NCBI RefSeq assembly: GCF_964340395.1
Contig: NC_135558.1
Location: forward strand, 14,331,501 to 14,395,500
Reading direction: 5' to 3'
From: Glandiceps talaboti
Lineage: Eukaryota; Hemichordata; Enteropneusta; Spengelidae
Length of the DNA: 64,000 nucleotides
Position numbers and translations under genes: made by a program
In this document: positions 43,708-57,800 of the stretch, piece by piece
Layout: each line of letters starts with the position of its first letter
Numbering within the stretch: position 1 is the stretch's first letter
The notes under the pieces: generated by a model
Told to the model about the DNA's origin: nothing
Seen by the model: the letters and a program-made list of their open reading frames with translations, nothing else
Database searches by the model: none

Positions 43708-45260
43708 TAAGAACCACTTCATACTGTACTGTACTTGTCTCCAGCTGATTCTTTGAAATCCGTAAACAATTTATTTTCCTTTTGTGGGCATATAATTGAT
43801 CTAGAGTGGAGCATTTAGATTATCAGATTACAGGTTAATCGCAAATTGCCATGTGACTCCAGATGTTTCGACAAAGTTCCTGCTAACACTCGTACACATT
43901 GCGTATTTAAATTTTATGCAATTATACTGATAGTATACTTACTCTAGGGTACAATCATAGACTCCGCCAGCCACTGCAGCCTGAGTTAACCGCCGTTCAA
44001 AATGCTTACTAATACTCTAAAGATTCTTGAGATTTGTTATCTGAAAAGACACTCATTTTCGGATAGCAAATCTACACTGCACCTCTACTAGTATTGGTGA
44101 GCTTAGTTCTGTTTGGATCAGACGTTCGTTGACATGCCGTAGTACAGTGCACGACCTTCTAAATAGGTCAGGTTATTGTGTGAAATGTTCAAGGACTGTT
44201 GTTTTAATAGTACTCGACCAAATGACTTGTCGTGATAAACAAGGCAACAAAAAATACATTATGTTGACTCCAATTGCATAAAACCAAACTGACATATTCC
44301 TTCAAGGTCATTTGATATTACTCTCATTAAATCTAATACCTTTTCCCCTCATGCTAGAGCCTTAGTAAAGCCTTAGTCTTATTTTTAAAACTGGTCTTTT
44401 TACTGCGCGTCTTCACTGTGCACGTAAAAGAGCGTTCTGATCTAGTGTAGTGACTGAGTAAGCGCTAACTTGTGGGCTGCACACGCACATACAAATGTGA
44501 TTTCGAATACCTTTGACTGTCTGGCATTCTCTATTGTTTTAGCCTACATCTGAAGAAAAATAGTCTGTAAAGGGGCTGCTTTAGTTGTTGCAGTGCTCGT
44601 ATGGATTTGTAAATTGATTTATGACTTGAGTTTACTTAATACAATACATAATATATTTTACCGGCCAGTCAATTCAAGAAGAGCGATGCACTGGTCACCG
44701 TGCATTGAGCTTGGTATACACAGACACGTACATGTATGGACAATAGCAAGTTTCGACACAATTACCTGCATTATATACAGTAGAAGTTTCCCATCACTGA
44801 AAGTTCACTTGTTGCGTCTTCCTCTAAATCTGTCCGATGTCCCTCTTTCAACTTCACCGGGTAAAACATTTCTTCTCATTTCACATTTAATTTTGGCATT
44901 GAATGTGTCATATTTGTCCTAAATCTTCATTCAATTATGGTTGAATCAACTCACTGCACACGGTGAATGTGTGTAGTTTTAGCATACTATTTCCTGCAAA
45001 CGCACTTCGAACGTGTGTTCCTCTATTAGTATGACATTTACAGTTCGAAGTTTTTACTTTAAAACTAGCTTTACTCAGCTTCACCAAGTGATTTTCTTCT
45101 CTCCATTACTTTGAATCCACCTTTCCGGATACATAGTTAAAACAGAGAGCTTTCTTAAAACATTGGGTAACTGGTTGCTGGTAGAAGTTGATGACACTCT
45201 TTGTGATGTCACATGCTGCCTTGTTTGATTTGGCTTTCACTAAATGTTGTGCATGGTTAA
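43708..45260. other. Non-coding stretch after the promoter-like site
   Basis: AT-rich. A 109-codon plus ORF (44593-44922) has no exon-like context. A minus-strand frame at about 45121-45243 (KSNKAACDITKSVINFYQQP) ends at TAA and follows a TTTAG acceptor-like site; it may be the last piece of the decayed exonuclease-like unit next to it. Confidence 0.35.
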
Positions 45261-46071
45261 AAGATGTACCAATCCAACAGTTGATTCCTCACATCTTCTG
45301 GCAAAGTCACGGTGAATTCAAAACATTGCTTCCCGAGCTTGCATTTTCTTGTAGTAAGTTTTGGACAAAAGTAGGTCAATAATACAAGGAGAAACAAAAC
45401 GTCACTTGGCTCGATAAAAATATCAATAACATTGCTACAGTTTTTGTCTGGCAAGTCAAAATATCTCTTTTAGGTTTTAATTTTTCTCGTCTGCTCGACA
45501 AAAATCTAATATTTCAGAAATGAATTAAGGGAAATATCAAAGAATTCGTCGACCTTGTGTTTAGGAATAATAAAAAATTCGTCGGTTTCGGTTATCCGAC
45601 CCCACCTAATTTTTTTAGACCCTAAACTTTTTTTTACGTATTCGAGAAAAAATAATAAAATCGCGAAAATTGTAAAGTCTCGCAAGAAATAGCGGATATG
45701 GAAATTGAAATCAACTTAAAAAGACAATATAAAACTGTTCTTTCAACCTGTAATGGTTGTACATCTGATGAGAAGAAACCAATAACACAGACCATATGGA
45801 AAAGAACGGAAAACATAACTAGCTGAACTAGACACTCACACATGAAATTGAAAATAAAAAATAAAAATAAAAAATCTAATCGGAAGCACACTATTCTTTT
45901 TACGCCTTACCAGGGACGTATAAATTTGGCGATGATCTCAATACGATAATGGTACCTCATGCCAAGATCTAGAAAGTGTAACAATATTAACCGATGTCTG
46001 TCACGAAAGACGATTGGGAAACGCTGTTTGTAAAGATCGCTGTCTAGCCAGACGATCAAATGTAGCAATGT

Positions 46072-46403
46072 TTATATGAGATGTTTGTTGAGAAAGGCAA
46101 TGTTTCTGTTTTCCGTTGTAAATACGCCGTAGATACATATAAAGATCACGCTACAGCCATGATGACTGGACTGGCTTCTGTGCATGGATTTATGGCCCTG
46201 ACTTTTCAGAGTGTTACTGCAACTCTCAACATCAGCGATAGCATTGTGTGCTTCATATTTCTTTTCCAAGACAAATTTATGAGTGGTTCTTACCTAGTCT
46301 GGATGTCAAAGTGGTTTCTAAACTAAACCAGTCCAGGAGTTGATTCATCACATCTTCTGACAAAGTCACGGTGAACATCGTTTCCTGAGGTCGCATGCTG
46401 GCA
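46072..46403 (-). pseudogene. DEDDh exonuclease-like fragments
   Basis: A minus-strand exon-like block (acceptor CCTCAG, about 46398; donor CTAG|GTAAGA at about 46296) reads MFTVTLSEDVMNQLLDWFSL. About 30 bases on, in another frame, comes KKYEAHNAIADVESCSNTLK, which looks like the ExoIII motif (H-N-A-x-x-D) of DnaQ/TREX-like exonucleases. A related FTVTLPEDVRNQLLDW block lies in the other tandem unit (about 45270-45320). The frames do not join cleanly, so I call a decayed gene copy. Confidence 0.35.
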
Positions 46404-46924
46404 TGGGAAAGAGTGAGTGTAGTGCTCAAAGTGTATTCATTTTTCGCTACACTGTGTCAAGTTAAAACATGCCTTTTCAGTGGTCCGACCCCCCCCCCCC
46501 CCCAACAGTAGTCAGCTTACCAGATGACATTAACAATAGTCATAATTACATTGTACTTGATTACTGTAGGCTGATTCGCGCATTTCATTATTTGAAGTAA
46601 TGATAACTAGCTCAATGTCCAGACAAATTCTCACTCACTGTCGATCAGTATTGTATGCAACAATTATCAACCAATGTTATCAACAACGTAGGTCAATAAT
46701 ACAACAAGAAACAAAACGTCGTTTGGCTTGAGAAAAAAATCTCACTAACATTGCTACAGTTTTTGTCTGGCTAGACAAAATATCTCTTTGATGTTCATGT
46801 AGTAAATCTTCTCGTCTGGCTCAACAAAAATCTAACTAAGAACTGAATTGCTCAAAAGTATCAAAGAGCGCACCAAAAATATGTTTACCGGAGACGTATA
46901 AATTTGGCTGTGCATGATCTCTAC

Positions 46925-47021
46925 ATTCCCGCAAGCCACAGCTGTTATTTCTTCCGCGAATTTCGAAATAACGAGACGGCGCGTTTTCGACGGTGCCATA
47001 AAAGATGTCGTGGTTTGCGAC
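46925..47021. repeat. Short foldback repeat, copy 3 of 3
   Basis: Same orientation as 1931-2020. Inverted ends CGCAAGCCACAGC and CGTGGTTTGCG. Confidence 0.6.
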
Positions 47022-47189
47022 GAGGCTAATAAAGTGTAACAATATTGGTAAAGATGTTTACAAGTAACATCAGACGATTGACGAAACACTGTTGGTAAGA
47101 TGTCTGTCTAGCCAGACAATAAAATGTAGCAATGTTTAATAATGAGATTTTTGTTGAGTCAGGCGACGTTTTTGTTTTTCGTTGTGCTC

Positions 47190-48110
47190 TAGATACATGT
47201 GTACAAAAGAGATCGCACTGCAGACATGGTGAGTTACAAAGTAACATTTATCTTTCTTACGGTGGCCGGTAAAAATTCGATTACCGGTGTCGGTCAACAC
47301 AGAAGTTACGAGACTTAACTTTTACATTGAACGGAGAATATGAGACAGCCAATAGTCTATGGGCGGACTGTACTCTTATGAATGCCATCATTTTCTTGTA
47401 GTAGATATCTGTCCACCTTTTCAATATGTCAGTGAAGATTGTTATAGCACGTCCTACAGTGAGGCATGTTTGGAGTGCATCAACAAACAGAACGTTGTTG
47501 AATATCGTAGCTTTGAAAAGCTTTGCCCTGTTGTAATCTTTATGTCATTTCTAAAAGGGATAATTCTCTGTGCATTGTGGATTAAAAGTGAAATGACAAG
47601 GGGAAATGATATTTCTTAAATGAGACTTGCAGATTTAGCTCACTGATAATGTGAAAGAAGTAAGTTTGATCACAATTTTCAAATGCATTCAAATTCATTG
47701 CCGATTATTAACTGATATAACTTTCTTCTTCATGATGTTCATTTCTTCATTTTTCACTGAAGGACTTCTGCTTCTCCATTTATAGTTGTTGATTTTGTGG
47801 CATTATTGAAGTCATATAAATAATAATGTATATAAATACATTTAAGGATGATATGTAGGACCTAAGTGTACCTGCTTTGTATTTCTCCAGACTTTACTCA
47901 AGTAATTAAATACTATTTTGTTTATGATGACAGTGATCTCCCCCCCCCCTCCCCCAACTCTTTTATTATTTTACTTTAATACTAGCCGACAATGCTTCCA
48001 TGCATATGTTTCAGATGTTTAGGTGGACTGGCTTTGTCAAACTGTCTGTTTGCTGGCTTTACTGCTAGGTGATGTCGTGGCGATGAATTTTAATTTATAT
48101 TTTTTCATTT
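47190..48110. other. Non-coding stretch
   Basis: An 86-codon plus ORF (47359-47619) has a TTGTAG acceptor-like site, a short Cys-rich segment and a hydrophobic run, but no recognisable family. A C run lies at 47940-47955. Confidence 0.35.
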
Positions 48111-48112
48111 AA

Positions 48113-48325
48113 TTATAGACCATCCATCAGGCATTACCCAATAACAGGAGGAAGGTTCAGTGTTAGTGCAGGAGGAAACTGGTCCTAGGAGTACCCAGTG
48201 AAAACCTGCGTTGTTGCGGTAGAGTCAGACCGAACAACATTCTCCTTGCTTACAGCATGGTATGTTTAATCAAACCCTGACTGCAGTTGTAAGAGGCAAG
48301 TGGTTTAACAACTCGGCCACCGACA
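48113..48325 (-). mobile_element. tRNA-derived SINE
   Basis: Read on the minus strand it begins GGTGGCCGAGTTGTTAAACC, a box-A match, followed about 35 bases later by GGTTTGATTAA (degenerate box B). The body contains TTTTCACTGGGTACTCCTAG then CCAGTTTCCTCC, a segment close to the core shared by many animal SINEs. The 3' side runs into AT-rich sequence. Confidence 0.6.
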
Positions 48326-51300
48326 ATGCATGACAAATGCGGAATACCGCTGCATCAAAATCACACTGGTAGAATTAAGGATGGCTCATTTGCACCAACA
48401 TCAACAAGAAAGAGAAGTAGACAGGGAAAGTAGGTCACATCTAAGAAAACTGCACTTCATGTCCACAGGTGACAATCAAGAGGACCCGTCATGAGCTGAG
48501 GACTTTGAAGTGTACGAGTCAATCAATCAATCACTCATTCAATCAAATCAAGTACTATGATACTGATAAACCATTGAAATAATAGCAATTTATTGAAATC
48601 GAAATTTCAAATAGCATTTCATATGTGATATAAGTACTTTCAAAATGTGTCTGCATAGGAAAGAATTTATAGAGATTTCATTGTACTTTTTGGGTTCTGG
48701 ACGGAAAATTACAAATAATGTCCAACCAAGCAGACTAAGATATGAAATATGACTTGCCTATAAACCAAGATCTGTAGATATTTGAACAAAAGTACTATCA
48801 ACAGGCAAAAACGGTACTCAGCTGTTTATATTTTGCACACCAGCATTGTGAATACAATATGATTTTATAACATATGCAGTTCCAATACAAGCAATTGTAA
48901 ACCTTCAATGGAAATATGCAGATTGTCGACTAAATATGTAGATTTATGCACAACATCTAGCCAACTACAATTTGTAAAGGAAATATGCAGATCTCCAGTA
49001 CTGATTTTGTCCAATCATAAAAGGTTACTCAAAAGTGTAACCGATAAAACAGAATCAGTTGTACTAAATATGCTAATGTGCACTACACATTTTCTGTGAT
49101 AACATTCTTAACTCTGTGCACACTTTCTTTGTGTAAAAGTTTCTCAATTTCTTACTTTACTGTATAAAGTATGAATTGCAAAAGAAAATATGAAATTTTA
49201 AATGTAAAATTTGGTGGGAGATATTGACATGCGTTAACATGTACATGATATGTTCATTAAGGTCAAGCACAATGAAGAGAACTGAAATATAACAAAACAC
49301 TGTATTCTATGATTGTGAGTTTTCTATTGTACAAAACAAAGTTTGAAATTATTTGTGGTCCTTTGAAAAAAAAAATCTTTAAGACATGCTAAAATGGTAC
49401 AAAACGATTAAGTATAAGGAGACGACAAAGAGAATATACAATTGTATATTGATATGATGTAAAAATTCTGATGGCATTCAGTACTCTGATATGGTTTCTG
49501 GTATATTCCTACTAATGGAACAGTTGATTGTACATGTTCAACCATTTTTTTGGGAAAAGAAAAAGGACAAATAAAAACTGTAAACTTATACACAACACTT
49601 TCTATTCACAAAATGCCCTTTGAGCAACTATAAAAACCCTTTTTTTTTGATAATTGGATAATGACATACACAGTAACCATGCACTGTAATCAAAATAAGC
49701 ACAACTGAATATATTTTCAAGAAAGCACCCAAAACTATTATTTCAATGAACAGATGTCCACAGCAGTACTTCATACAGAAGTGTATTTACAGAGAATTTT
49801 TTCAGCCAGCTAAAAAAAATAGATTTGATTACTAAAATTAATGAATCGCAAGGAAATAGCAATATAATAGTTTTACATTCGTTCACACAAGTAATCAACA
49901 TTTTTTATCAAACATGGTAAAATCATATAAAACTTTGTAAAAGATGTCATTGTAAAGATATCAGTGCAGTAAGGTCATATTTGCTATGCAACTGTATAGG
50001 CAGATATGACCTTACTCCACTGACATGACAATATGTGTTCATTTTTCATTATTAAATGAAACACAAAATACTACTTGACTTTTAAAATGTCAAGATGAAA
50101 GTAAAGTATAAAATATACAAGTGAAAAAAAATGACAAAAATTGCCTGGAGTTAGAATAATATTCATATCATAAATGAATGTTTCATAATATCAAACTATG
50201 AAATAAAAAGATGCAATAGTTTCTTTTCAATTTGTATTAAGTCACAAAAACATTATTTACAAATTTTCATAAAGTTTTATTTCAAGCAAAATTATTTTGA
50301 TGTGTACTGATTCAATAAAATTTTGAAGATTTTTAGAAAGAACCTGAATTAATACAATACATTTTAAAAATATTATTTACAAAATTATATTTTCAAACAA
50401 TTTAAAACATTTACAAATAGGATATTTGCAAGCCATAACAAGCATTATATACATTTTTTGCCAGAAATATAACACGTAAAATTATTGATTTTAACTATAG
50501 TAAGTGTTTTTGTTAAGTGTGGCAACTTGGTAAAATCTAATGGAATTCCCACTTGGTGTTTTAATCCCCACCATTTACCTGCCTCTCCACCTCAATATTG
50601 GGGTTTCAAAAATGTTAGCAAAATATTGTAAATTATACTTAGGTAAGGTCAGAGCTCTGTAAGTACCTGGTGATTATGTAGACTGTTTCAGTGAGTGTTA
50701 AAATGTAACTAGATTTTTAAAACTTAAACCTAGGAAAGTCTAGAGTATTACGGTCTGAACTATATCCCTTTAATTATGGATAGTTTTCTTTCAAACGTCT
50801 ATGCGTTAGTTAACACTTATTGCATGGCTATAAGATGTCCATTATCCCAAGAGCAGATACATGTATGTAGCAATTACTGGTTGAGGCTGAAGCCAGGGCA
50901 AATAGATGCTGCATAGCAACACGAGGGATAATTTGACTTCTATTTCTGCTCAAACAAGTCCATGCAATAATTGTTTTATTTTATAGCACATCATATGCTC
51001 TGGCCTGTATTTTTTCAACAGTTAAAGCAAAAGAACTCCCATGCTACATGAATAGTGCTCTATGGAAAACAGAAAATTAATAGTGGCCACTATATGCAAA
51101 TTGAGGTCACTATGGGTCGAGTCTATACCATGTGACACAATCCAAGCCAATCACTGAAGGCAGTATGAAAAGCATCCGATAGTGAATGACAGTAACTTTT
51201 AATGGACATTTCTAAACAACACACTCAGTTTTATAAATCCTACAAATACAAGGTGGCCACCTTGTTGCACAATCACTCTATACCATAGCAGGGGCAATAA

Positions 51301-51861
51301 TACTATTTGATAAACTCAAAACAGAGATCAAAAGCTGAATGACATGTGACCAAGATAATGTGGCTTTGTGTGATAAGTTTGAAGCTTACAACTAAGTCTT
51401 AATTTACCCAGCTGATGATTTTTTTGTGGTCATAGTATGAGTATGATTTTGAATAGAGCATAGACCAACCACTGTGGAGGGTGTATGAATAGTCATAATA
51501 TTGTGAGAAGAAAACTAATTGTGTACTTTATAAGTACCAAGTAGTACCAAACAATGACTGTGGGCCATATCTTGGACAATTACAGACTTTTTAATAATCC
51601 CAGGCTTTGCATGTTCTCCCCTGGACTTTTCAGATTGCCAATTTTTCTTGGCAGATTGCAAATATTTCTCTCTTTTGACTTTTTGCCAGTAACTTATGTC
51701 AGTTTGTTTGAATAGAATAATGACTGAAAAGAAAAACTGGTCATGATCACTACTATGAAAAGTAATAATATGCATTTGGGAATAAGCAGTACCTAAAGGA
51801 TAGGAATATCTTATAGTATGTGTATATGGTGCACTTCATTATTGGCAACAAACTACAAGCT
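48326..51861. other. Long AT-rich non-coding stretch downstream of the last gene
   Basis: No coding frame is seen. It may include a 3' UTR for the gene ending at 51862. A 36 bp-arm hairpin lies at 49948-50035. Confidence 0.5.
49948..50035. repeat. Single hairpin, ~36 bp arms, 15-base loop
   Basis: Left arm CAGTGCAGTAAGGTCATATT (inside 49948-49984), right arm 50000-50035 inverted, few mismatches. Its size is compatible with a miRNA precursor or a tiny foldback element. Confidence 0.55.
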
Positions 51862-54800
51862 CTATATAAGGCTAATGTCTTGATTGTCTATGTCTGTATT
51901 ACTGGCAGTACCACTACTTTTGACTTGAGTACTGGCTCTCTTGTGTCTCCTCTTCTTAACTACTTTTTTCTTCTTTCTTGTTCTAGCTTGCATGGCTGCG
52001 GCTAGCATTTTTGCTTCCAGTTCTTCCTGTTCGATCATTCTTTCGTTAGCCTTTTCTGTGAAAGAGAAAACATTCAAGGAATAAATTAGGTAACCTAACA
52101 TTATTATGAGATGGAAAGATATAAAGTGGTAGATCTACAAAGTTGTGGCAGACTGTAAAATAACGTCATGTCTAGATGGGGTAAGTTTCAGATATGTGAC
52201 ATTATGATAATTTTTGAGCAAACATATATTTGAAAAACAAGTCTTGGTTCCGCAGTCTCGTAATTTATACTCATTCATCTGAATCCTACCATGTTGGCAA
52301 TGATTTAGTTATTTAGGAATACATCTCAATGCGTATTATTTGTTGTGTATTTGTACACTTAAATGTACTTCAAATAAGCAGAAAATGGGACCTACATTTC
52401 AGAATGTATTTGCTTCAAATTAATACAATCAGATCAGTATCATACTTACCGAGAGCTTTTTCAGCAAGTTTATACTTTGTGAAGACTTCACCTAACCATT
52501 CCTCTGGATGGTTCAATAAACTGTATAAAGAAAAAAATACCACAGTTGGTTTTCTTTAGATATTCATCTATCAGTACTTTAGGAAGTAGTTTAGGAAGAA
52601 ATTATATGGTAAAGTTCACTTTAGATTGTCGACAGTCGCTCACGCCTTTTTTACCTACGTTTTATCTAAACTTAAGTCATCGCGGCGGCCTTCGGCCCTC
52701 GATATCAGTATGCGATTATAGTAGTGTTGGGCCAGACCGGAGCGCGGCAACGACTTAAGTTTAGATAAAACATAGGAAAAAAAAGGCGCGAGCAACTGTC
52801 GACAGTCTATGTTCACTTGTATTGATATGTGTTTCATTGGAACTGTATGTTTCAAGTGTTTGCTATTATAATTTATTAGGCTAACAAAATGAATGCTAAT
52901 ATCAATTGATTTAAATATTCATGACTTTTTATAGAACCAAATTAGTTTACACTTTAGACCTTGGATAGATATGTTTTTAATAGTTAACCATCCCATTGTG
53001 TCTATTTTGATTAATGCCTTGTCTCTGATGGTTTCCTTGGGGTATTTGGCACAATGGACTGCAAAAACAACTTGAATTTTCAACTAGTTTGGCAGTTAAA
53101 GTGGTCTCTTGCAAGAAAACTCTAGCCCCAAAATTATTCTTATGCACCTTTCCTGAAGAAACTGTAGCTTAATTAAAATACTTGAATTTCTGACTTGTAC
53201 TTTTTCAACATAGATGTGAGCACTTAAATTCCCTACTTGTTTTTCACCGTAGCATTTAAACCCCCACCCTAAAAAAAACCCCAAACCCCCCAAAAAACCT
53301 TGATTTAAAATTCTAAATTGTTTGTTTTATAAATAAACTACTACCAGGAGTATAAAGGACTTACCTTGTAGCACTGCTTGATGGCAACTGTGAGACACAC
53401 TCTGTGTAGCCTTTCTCACGTGGTGGCATTAAACCTCTGTGGACCAACAGAAAAGTTGAAAAGTTCGAAATTGTCAATTTTGATTGAAACGATGACAAGC
53501 AATTATTAAAAGTTTTAAAACAAAGGCATCTTCATGTATTATGTATTTAAAACAGCATCATCCAATTACCTGAACAGGGGTCTAATCTATTTATGATTTT
53601 CACTGATTTACTCAGACGAATCTGACCTTCTTACAACCTAGCTAATCATCACCTGGTGATAGATTTCTTGCAAAGGCCGAGACATTGACATTTTAAATTC
53701 AACTTTCTCAAAAATTATTCTCTATGTCACTTACTTTTTTAAAGTATGTACTGACACATTGACTCCTTTTTCTAGTAAAGCCTCATGTAGATTTTGCATT
53801 TCAAATTCATCAGCATCATCCATAATCTACAGAGGATAGGTCAAAGGTTAAAGTTGATCATGATGTACATACTGGTATATGGAGGGGAGGTGGTGTCTAA
53901 TGGAAATATTTGTTTGGGAATGTGACAAATACAACACTTTCTGATAACTGAACAGACAAGTGATTGAAATAGTTTGGCACTGCTAAGAAGTACACATATA
54001 TGTATCTTGAAGTTCATGATCAGAAAACAAAATTATGTACAACAGAAAGAATAGCCATCTCCTGGCTATATGGTTTGATGGCAAAGTGATGATACTCTCA
54101 ATCAGTACAAATTGTTCTGCTTTATATTTACCATGTTATCAGTAGTATGCTAAGAAGTATAACATGGCCTAAGGAGGAATTTAAGTGAAGATGAATTATA
54201 TGCACTATGAACGTTTTAAAATTCTGGAAAAATGTTGTTTTGCATCCTAATAGGATATTTCATAATAAAGTACAATATAAGGAGACAAATTCAAATTTAC
54301 CATTGCATCATTGGTTTCATAAACCCACTTCTTTTTCTTCTTGACTTTTTCATCTTTCTGTTTACCCAGATATGGTTTGACCATCATTGACTCTGGCTCT
54401 CGAACTATAAATGATCGATAGAGAAACGGGTTACATTGAGTGATAAAACAGACACACAGCTAGGTAGAAGCAATACGATGAATTTCACTGCTACAACAGA
54501 TACGTTTCATTGCAAGTGTTAACAGTTTGATTTACAGTATCAACGCATATGAAGTCACTCACGTAAACTGGAATCAATAACTTTCCAAGAGTATTTGTAC
54601 TGAAAAATTACCATTATAAAGTTGTATATTGAAGTGAGGTTTCATCAAGAGACTGCCATTTGACATGTCATTGCAAAATGTTTACTTGGCAGTGGCAATG
54701 TATATGATTTTATGGCTTATTAATTCATAAACTTCATTTTCCCAAGTCAATTGGAGTATTTTTCAAAGTGTAAATATTACATGTAAAACAGAAAGAATGG

Positions 54801-57800
54801 AGATACTGAGGCCCTGTGTCTCATTTACATACTATACTTTAGTGCTATATAGACTTACCAACTTCAGGAGGGGGTTTGCCTTTGTATAGAGATCCATCTT
54901 TCAAAGCCTTGACAGCTTCTTTGTTTCGTTTATGTTCAGAAAAGCTGTAAGAAAATTATCAAGTTATTTGTCAATAAATATGTATCTTGTTTTTGAGCAA
55001 TCTTAACAACAATAACAACAACATCATTGTGAAAAATTCTCATCTGCACATCTGCAATTGATACAAATCTCCATGGGCTTTTGTCACAAGCACAGATAAT
55101 AGAGATTGTATTTTGTAGGAAAGTACACGATAGTACAAATTCATGATTATAACATACCTGATCTTGTTGGGTGTCATAACTGCTTTGGCCGACTGTGGAC
55201 GATTTGCTCTGCTACATTTCTCATTCTGCTTGAAAGAAATGCACAAAATATTTTTAAAATGTTACATGCATGGATGGTAATTGAACTGTTTTCCTCACAA
55301 TTTGCTCTTTTTGGAAAGTGAAAGATATATCCACAACAACGTACTCTCAGTCCATAATTTGAATAACAAATGGTAGACCTAATTGATTCTTTTATTTGGT
55401 ATACAGGTTACATCATGTTGTTTGAATGTAACAAGTGTGATTACATTTAAAGGAGCACACTGTGTAAATATATCCGTAGTAGTCTGTGGTCACTTTCATT
55501 TTCGTATTAAAATACATGTACACTTAATATCCTGACTACTGCAACATGAATTATGTCAATTAGGAGATGATACAGTTCACATCAGATGTTCAATATGATA
55601 TGTAAAATAACACTTTGGTTGCCAAAAACACTGAAAAATTCCTTTGGATATATTTCTAGGTATTAAAGTTTTAATAATGTAAATTGTGTAATTTATATCA
55701 CTTAGTTAAAATTAGGGGCTCAGTTATTGTAAAGACACAGATAAAAGTGGCAATTCGGTAAGTGAGCAACACATTAAGTTATTCATCGCATACAACTAAT
55801 TGCTAGCTCATGTACACACATAATCGCAGGGCCTCGCAATGTCACCAGGTTTGTTGCAAGGAATCCGATATGTTGGACTTTCTGTAATTTGTCACAAGTT
55901 GCTTCTTGTGTTGCCCACTGAAATGTCCTACAATGTATTACGCACTCAATTGTAGCTGCTTGCCTTTGTCACATGTGACAAATTGCTGACCACATTGCAT
56001 CATTTATCTTGGCATTTAGAGACTGTGCAACTTTAGTATTATAGATAGAAGACAGTGAATGTGGTGCGACTCAGACAACACAATGTACTTACAGCAACAG
56101 TAGCAGTATTACTTGCTGATCTTGGTCTGGTCTTGATTTTTCTTGGACTGTGAGGTCTGGGACTTTTCCTACTACCGTCATGTACTCGTCTGTGTGGTGC
56201 AGAAAACGGTCTGACTTTCAGCTTCAGTGACCTCTGATGAAGGAAATTAATACAAATTTAGCTGAAGAAACATTTTGATCCAAAGACTACCTAATTTGGG
56301 TGTACATGTAGTTCATGTAGTTAGAGTAAAATATATGTTGCAGAACAAAGTATCATGAAACTTAAATGATGAAAAGATGGTAGTAGTGACATAAATATAT
56401 ATATATATATATCATGAGCCATAAATTTTGTGGACAAATCGGGTAAAAATGACACATTGAGAAATGACAGATAGATTTTACTAAATACTGATACCTCCCA
56501 AATAGTGATTGGGAACCCAGTAATACACCAAACTAAAACACTGGTCACTTCCAAGACTAGAATTAGAAAGACTTACAGGCACTGTTGATGTGTTTTGATC
56601 ATCAATTCCAAGTGAAAGATCATCTGTCTGTTCTCTTTCATCAGTTTCATCCACAGTAGGTTTCTGTAAATCTGGTCTTTGTTCCATTCTGGATCCTGGT
56701 CTTGGTGGAGGTCTGGTTATCACCTATCAATATACAAATTCACATTGAAGTTTGTAAAAATCTAGGACTAATACTTTAAAGTGGCACATTTAAATCTGTA
56801 ACTTTCGGCTTCTCAGTAGCTGGGTGCAGTTTACATTGAAACATCCTGTTATCATTCACACTACTAAAAAAGTTAGTTGAATCATTTTCATTCATGGAAT
56901 AATTTAGCAAAGTTTGTCTTTTTCACTTTGTTTATGTCAAGATTTGATGGCATAATTTCTGTTTTGTGGACTTCGCTAATTGTTTTTGTCATACAGACTT
57001 CTACATTGGCAGATATTATATATTAATTTCCGTACCTTATGCCAGTGGCCGCAGTTCTCTGAATAAAATGTTATTATTATTATCACATGAATCATCTTGG
57101 CTCTATCCAATTATTCAGATGTGATATAACAGTGACATGACATAATTTTTGGATTACCAAAAAATTTGAAAAAAAACTGCAATCTTGATTTCCAAGCCTA
57201 TCATGCTGTGGTGATGCTAATAAGTTTAATGTGCAATTATCATTTTGATACTTTCAATTTTCAACTTTACGCTTTGCAAACAGAGTGACATACCTTGGCT
57301 TTGGCACTTTGTGGTCTTCTTACACTTGAATGTATTTTGTGTGTTTGTTCATCTTCACTTTCCTCATGATCACTTTTATACTTTGTTCCCTCTGGTGCTT
57401 GACCAATGGCTGCCAATGTCTTCGTTTCCTTTGGTTCCATATCACCAAATTCGATTGTCTTTATTGTCTTGAATTTCTGTGTTGACACGGCAGCACTCTC
57501 TCCACCGCTAGATTTAAGGTGTGGTTGTTTTTCCATAGCAATCTCATAGTAGTTCTTTGTTGCAGAACCATGAGTTGATTTCTGGTAACCAAAGAGTGTT
57601 GTCTTTCCAACGTTCTCTACTTCATCAAAGTCACTATCTCCGCCACCACCACCACCGTCAACATTTTCATCTTCATTCTCCAATATTGAAATCTGTGACA
57701 TCATAGTTTCAATATCTTTCTTCTTTTTCACTTTTCTAGGTTGTTCAGTGACTGAAGGATCGTCCTGTGCATCACCATCAGGCTTCTGCAACACATCATC

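Larger units (their letters stand above)
45270..47190. repeat. Tandem duplication of a ~1.06 kb unit
   Basis: Unit 1 starts near 45270 and unit 2 near 46331. Shared landmarks in order: TTCTGGCAAAGTCACGGTGAA-like (45294; 46354), ACATTGCTACAGTTTTTGTC (45430; 46750) and AAATGTAGCAATGTTTA (46058; 47122). In each unit the second and third landmarks are inverted copies of each other, so each unit holds a foldback element (about 45395-46105 and 46708-47180). Unit 2 also contains the short foldback repeat 46925-47021. Confidence 0.65.

Noticed and set aside
44593-44922. 109-codon plus frame
   Set aside because: No exon borders, no recognisable domain, AT-rich composition like its surroundings.
47359-47619. 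86-codon plus frame with CPPFQYVSEDCYST... and a hydrophobic stretch, considered as a TNFR-like exon
   Set aside because: The cysteine spacing does not form a TNFR repeat and there is no neighbouring exon; kept only as a note.
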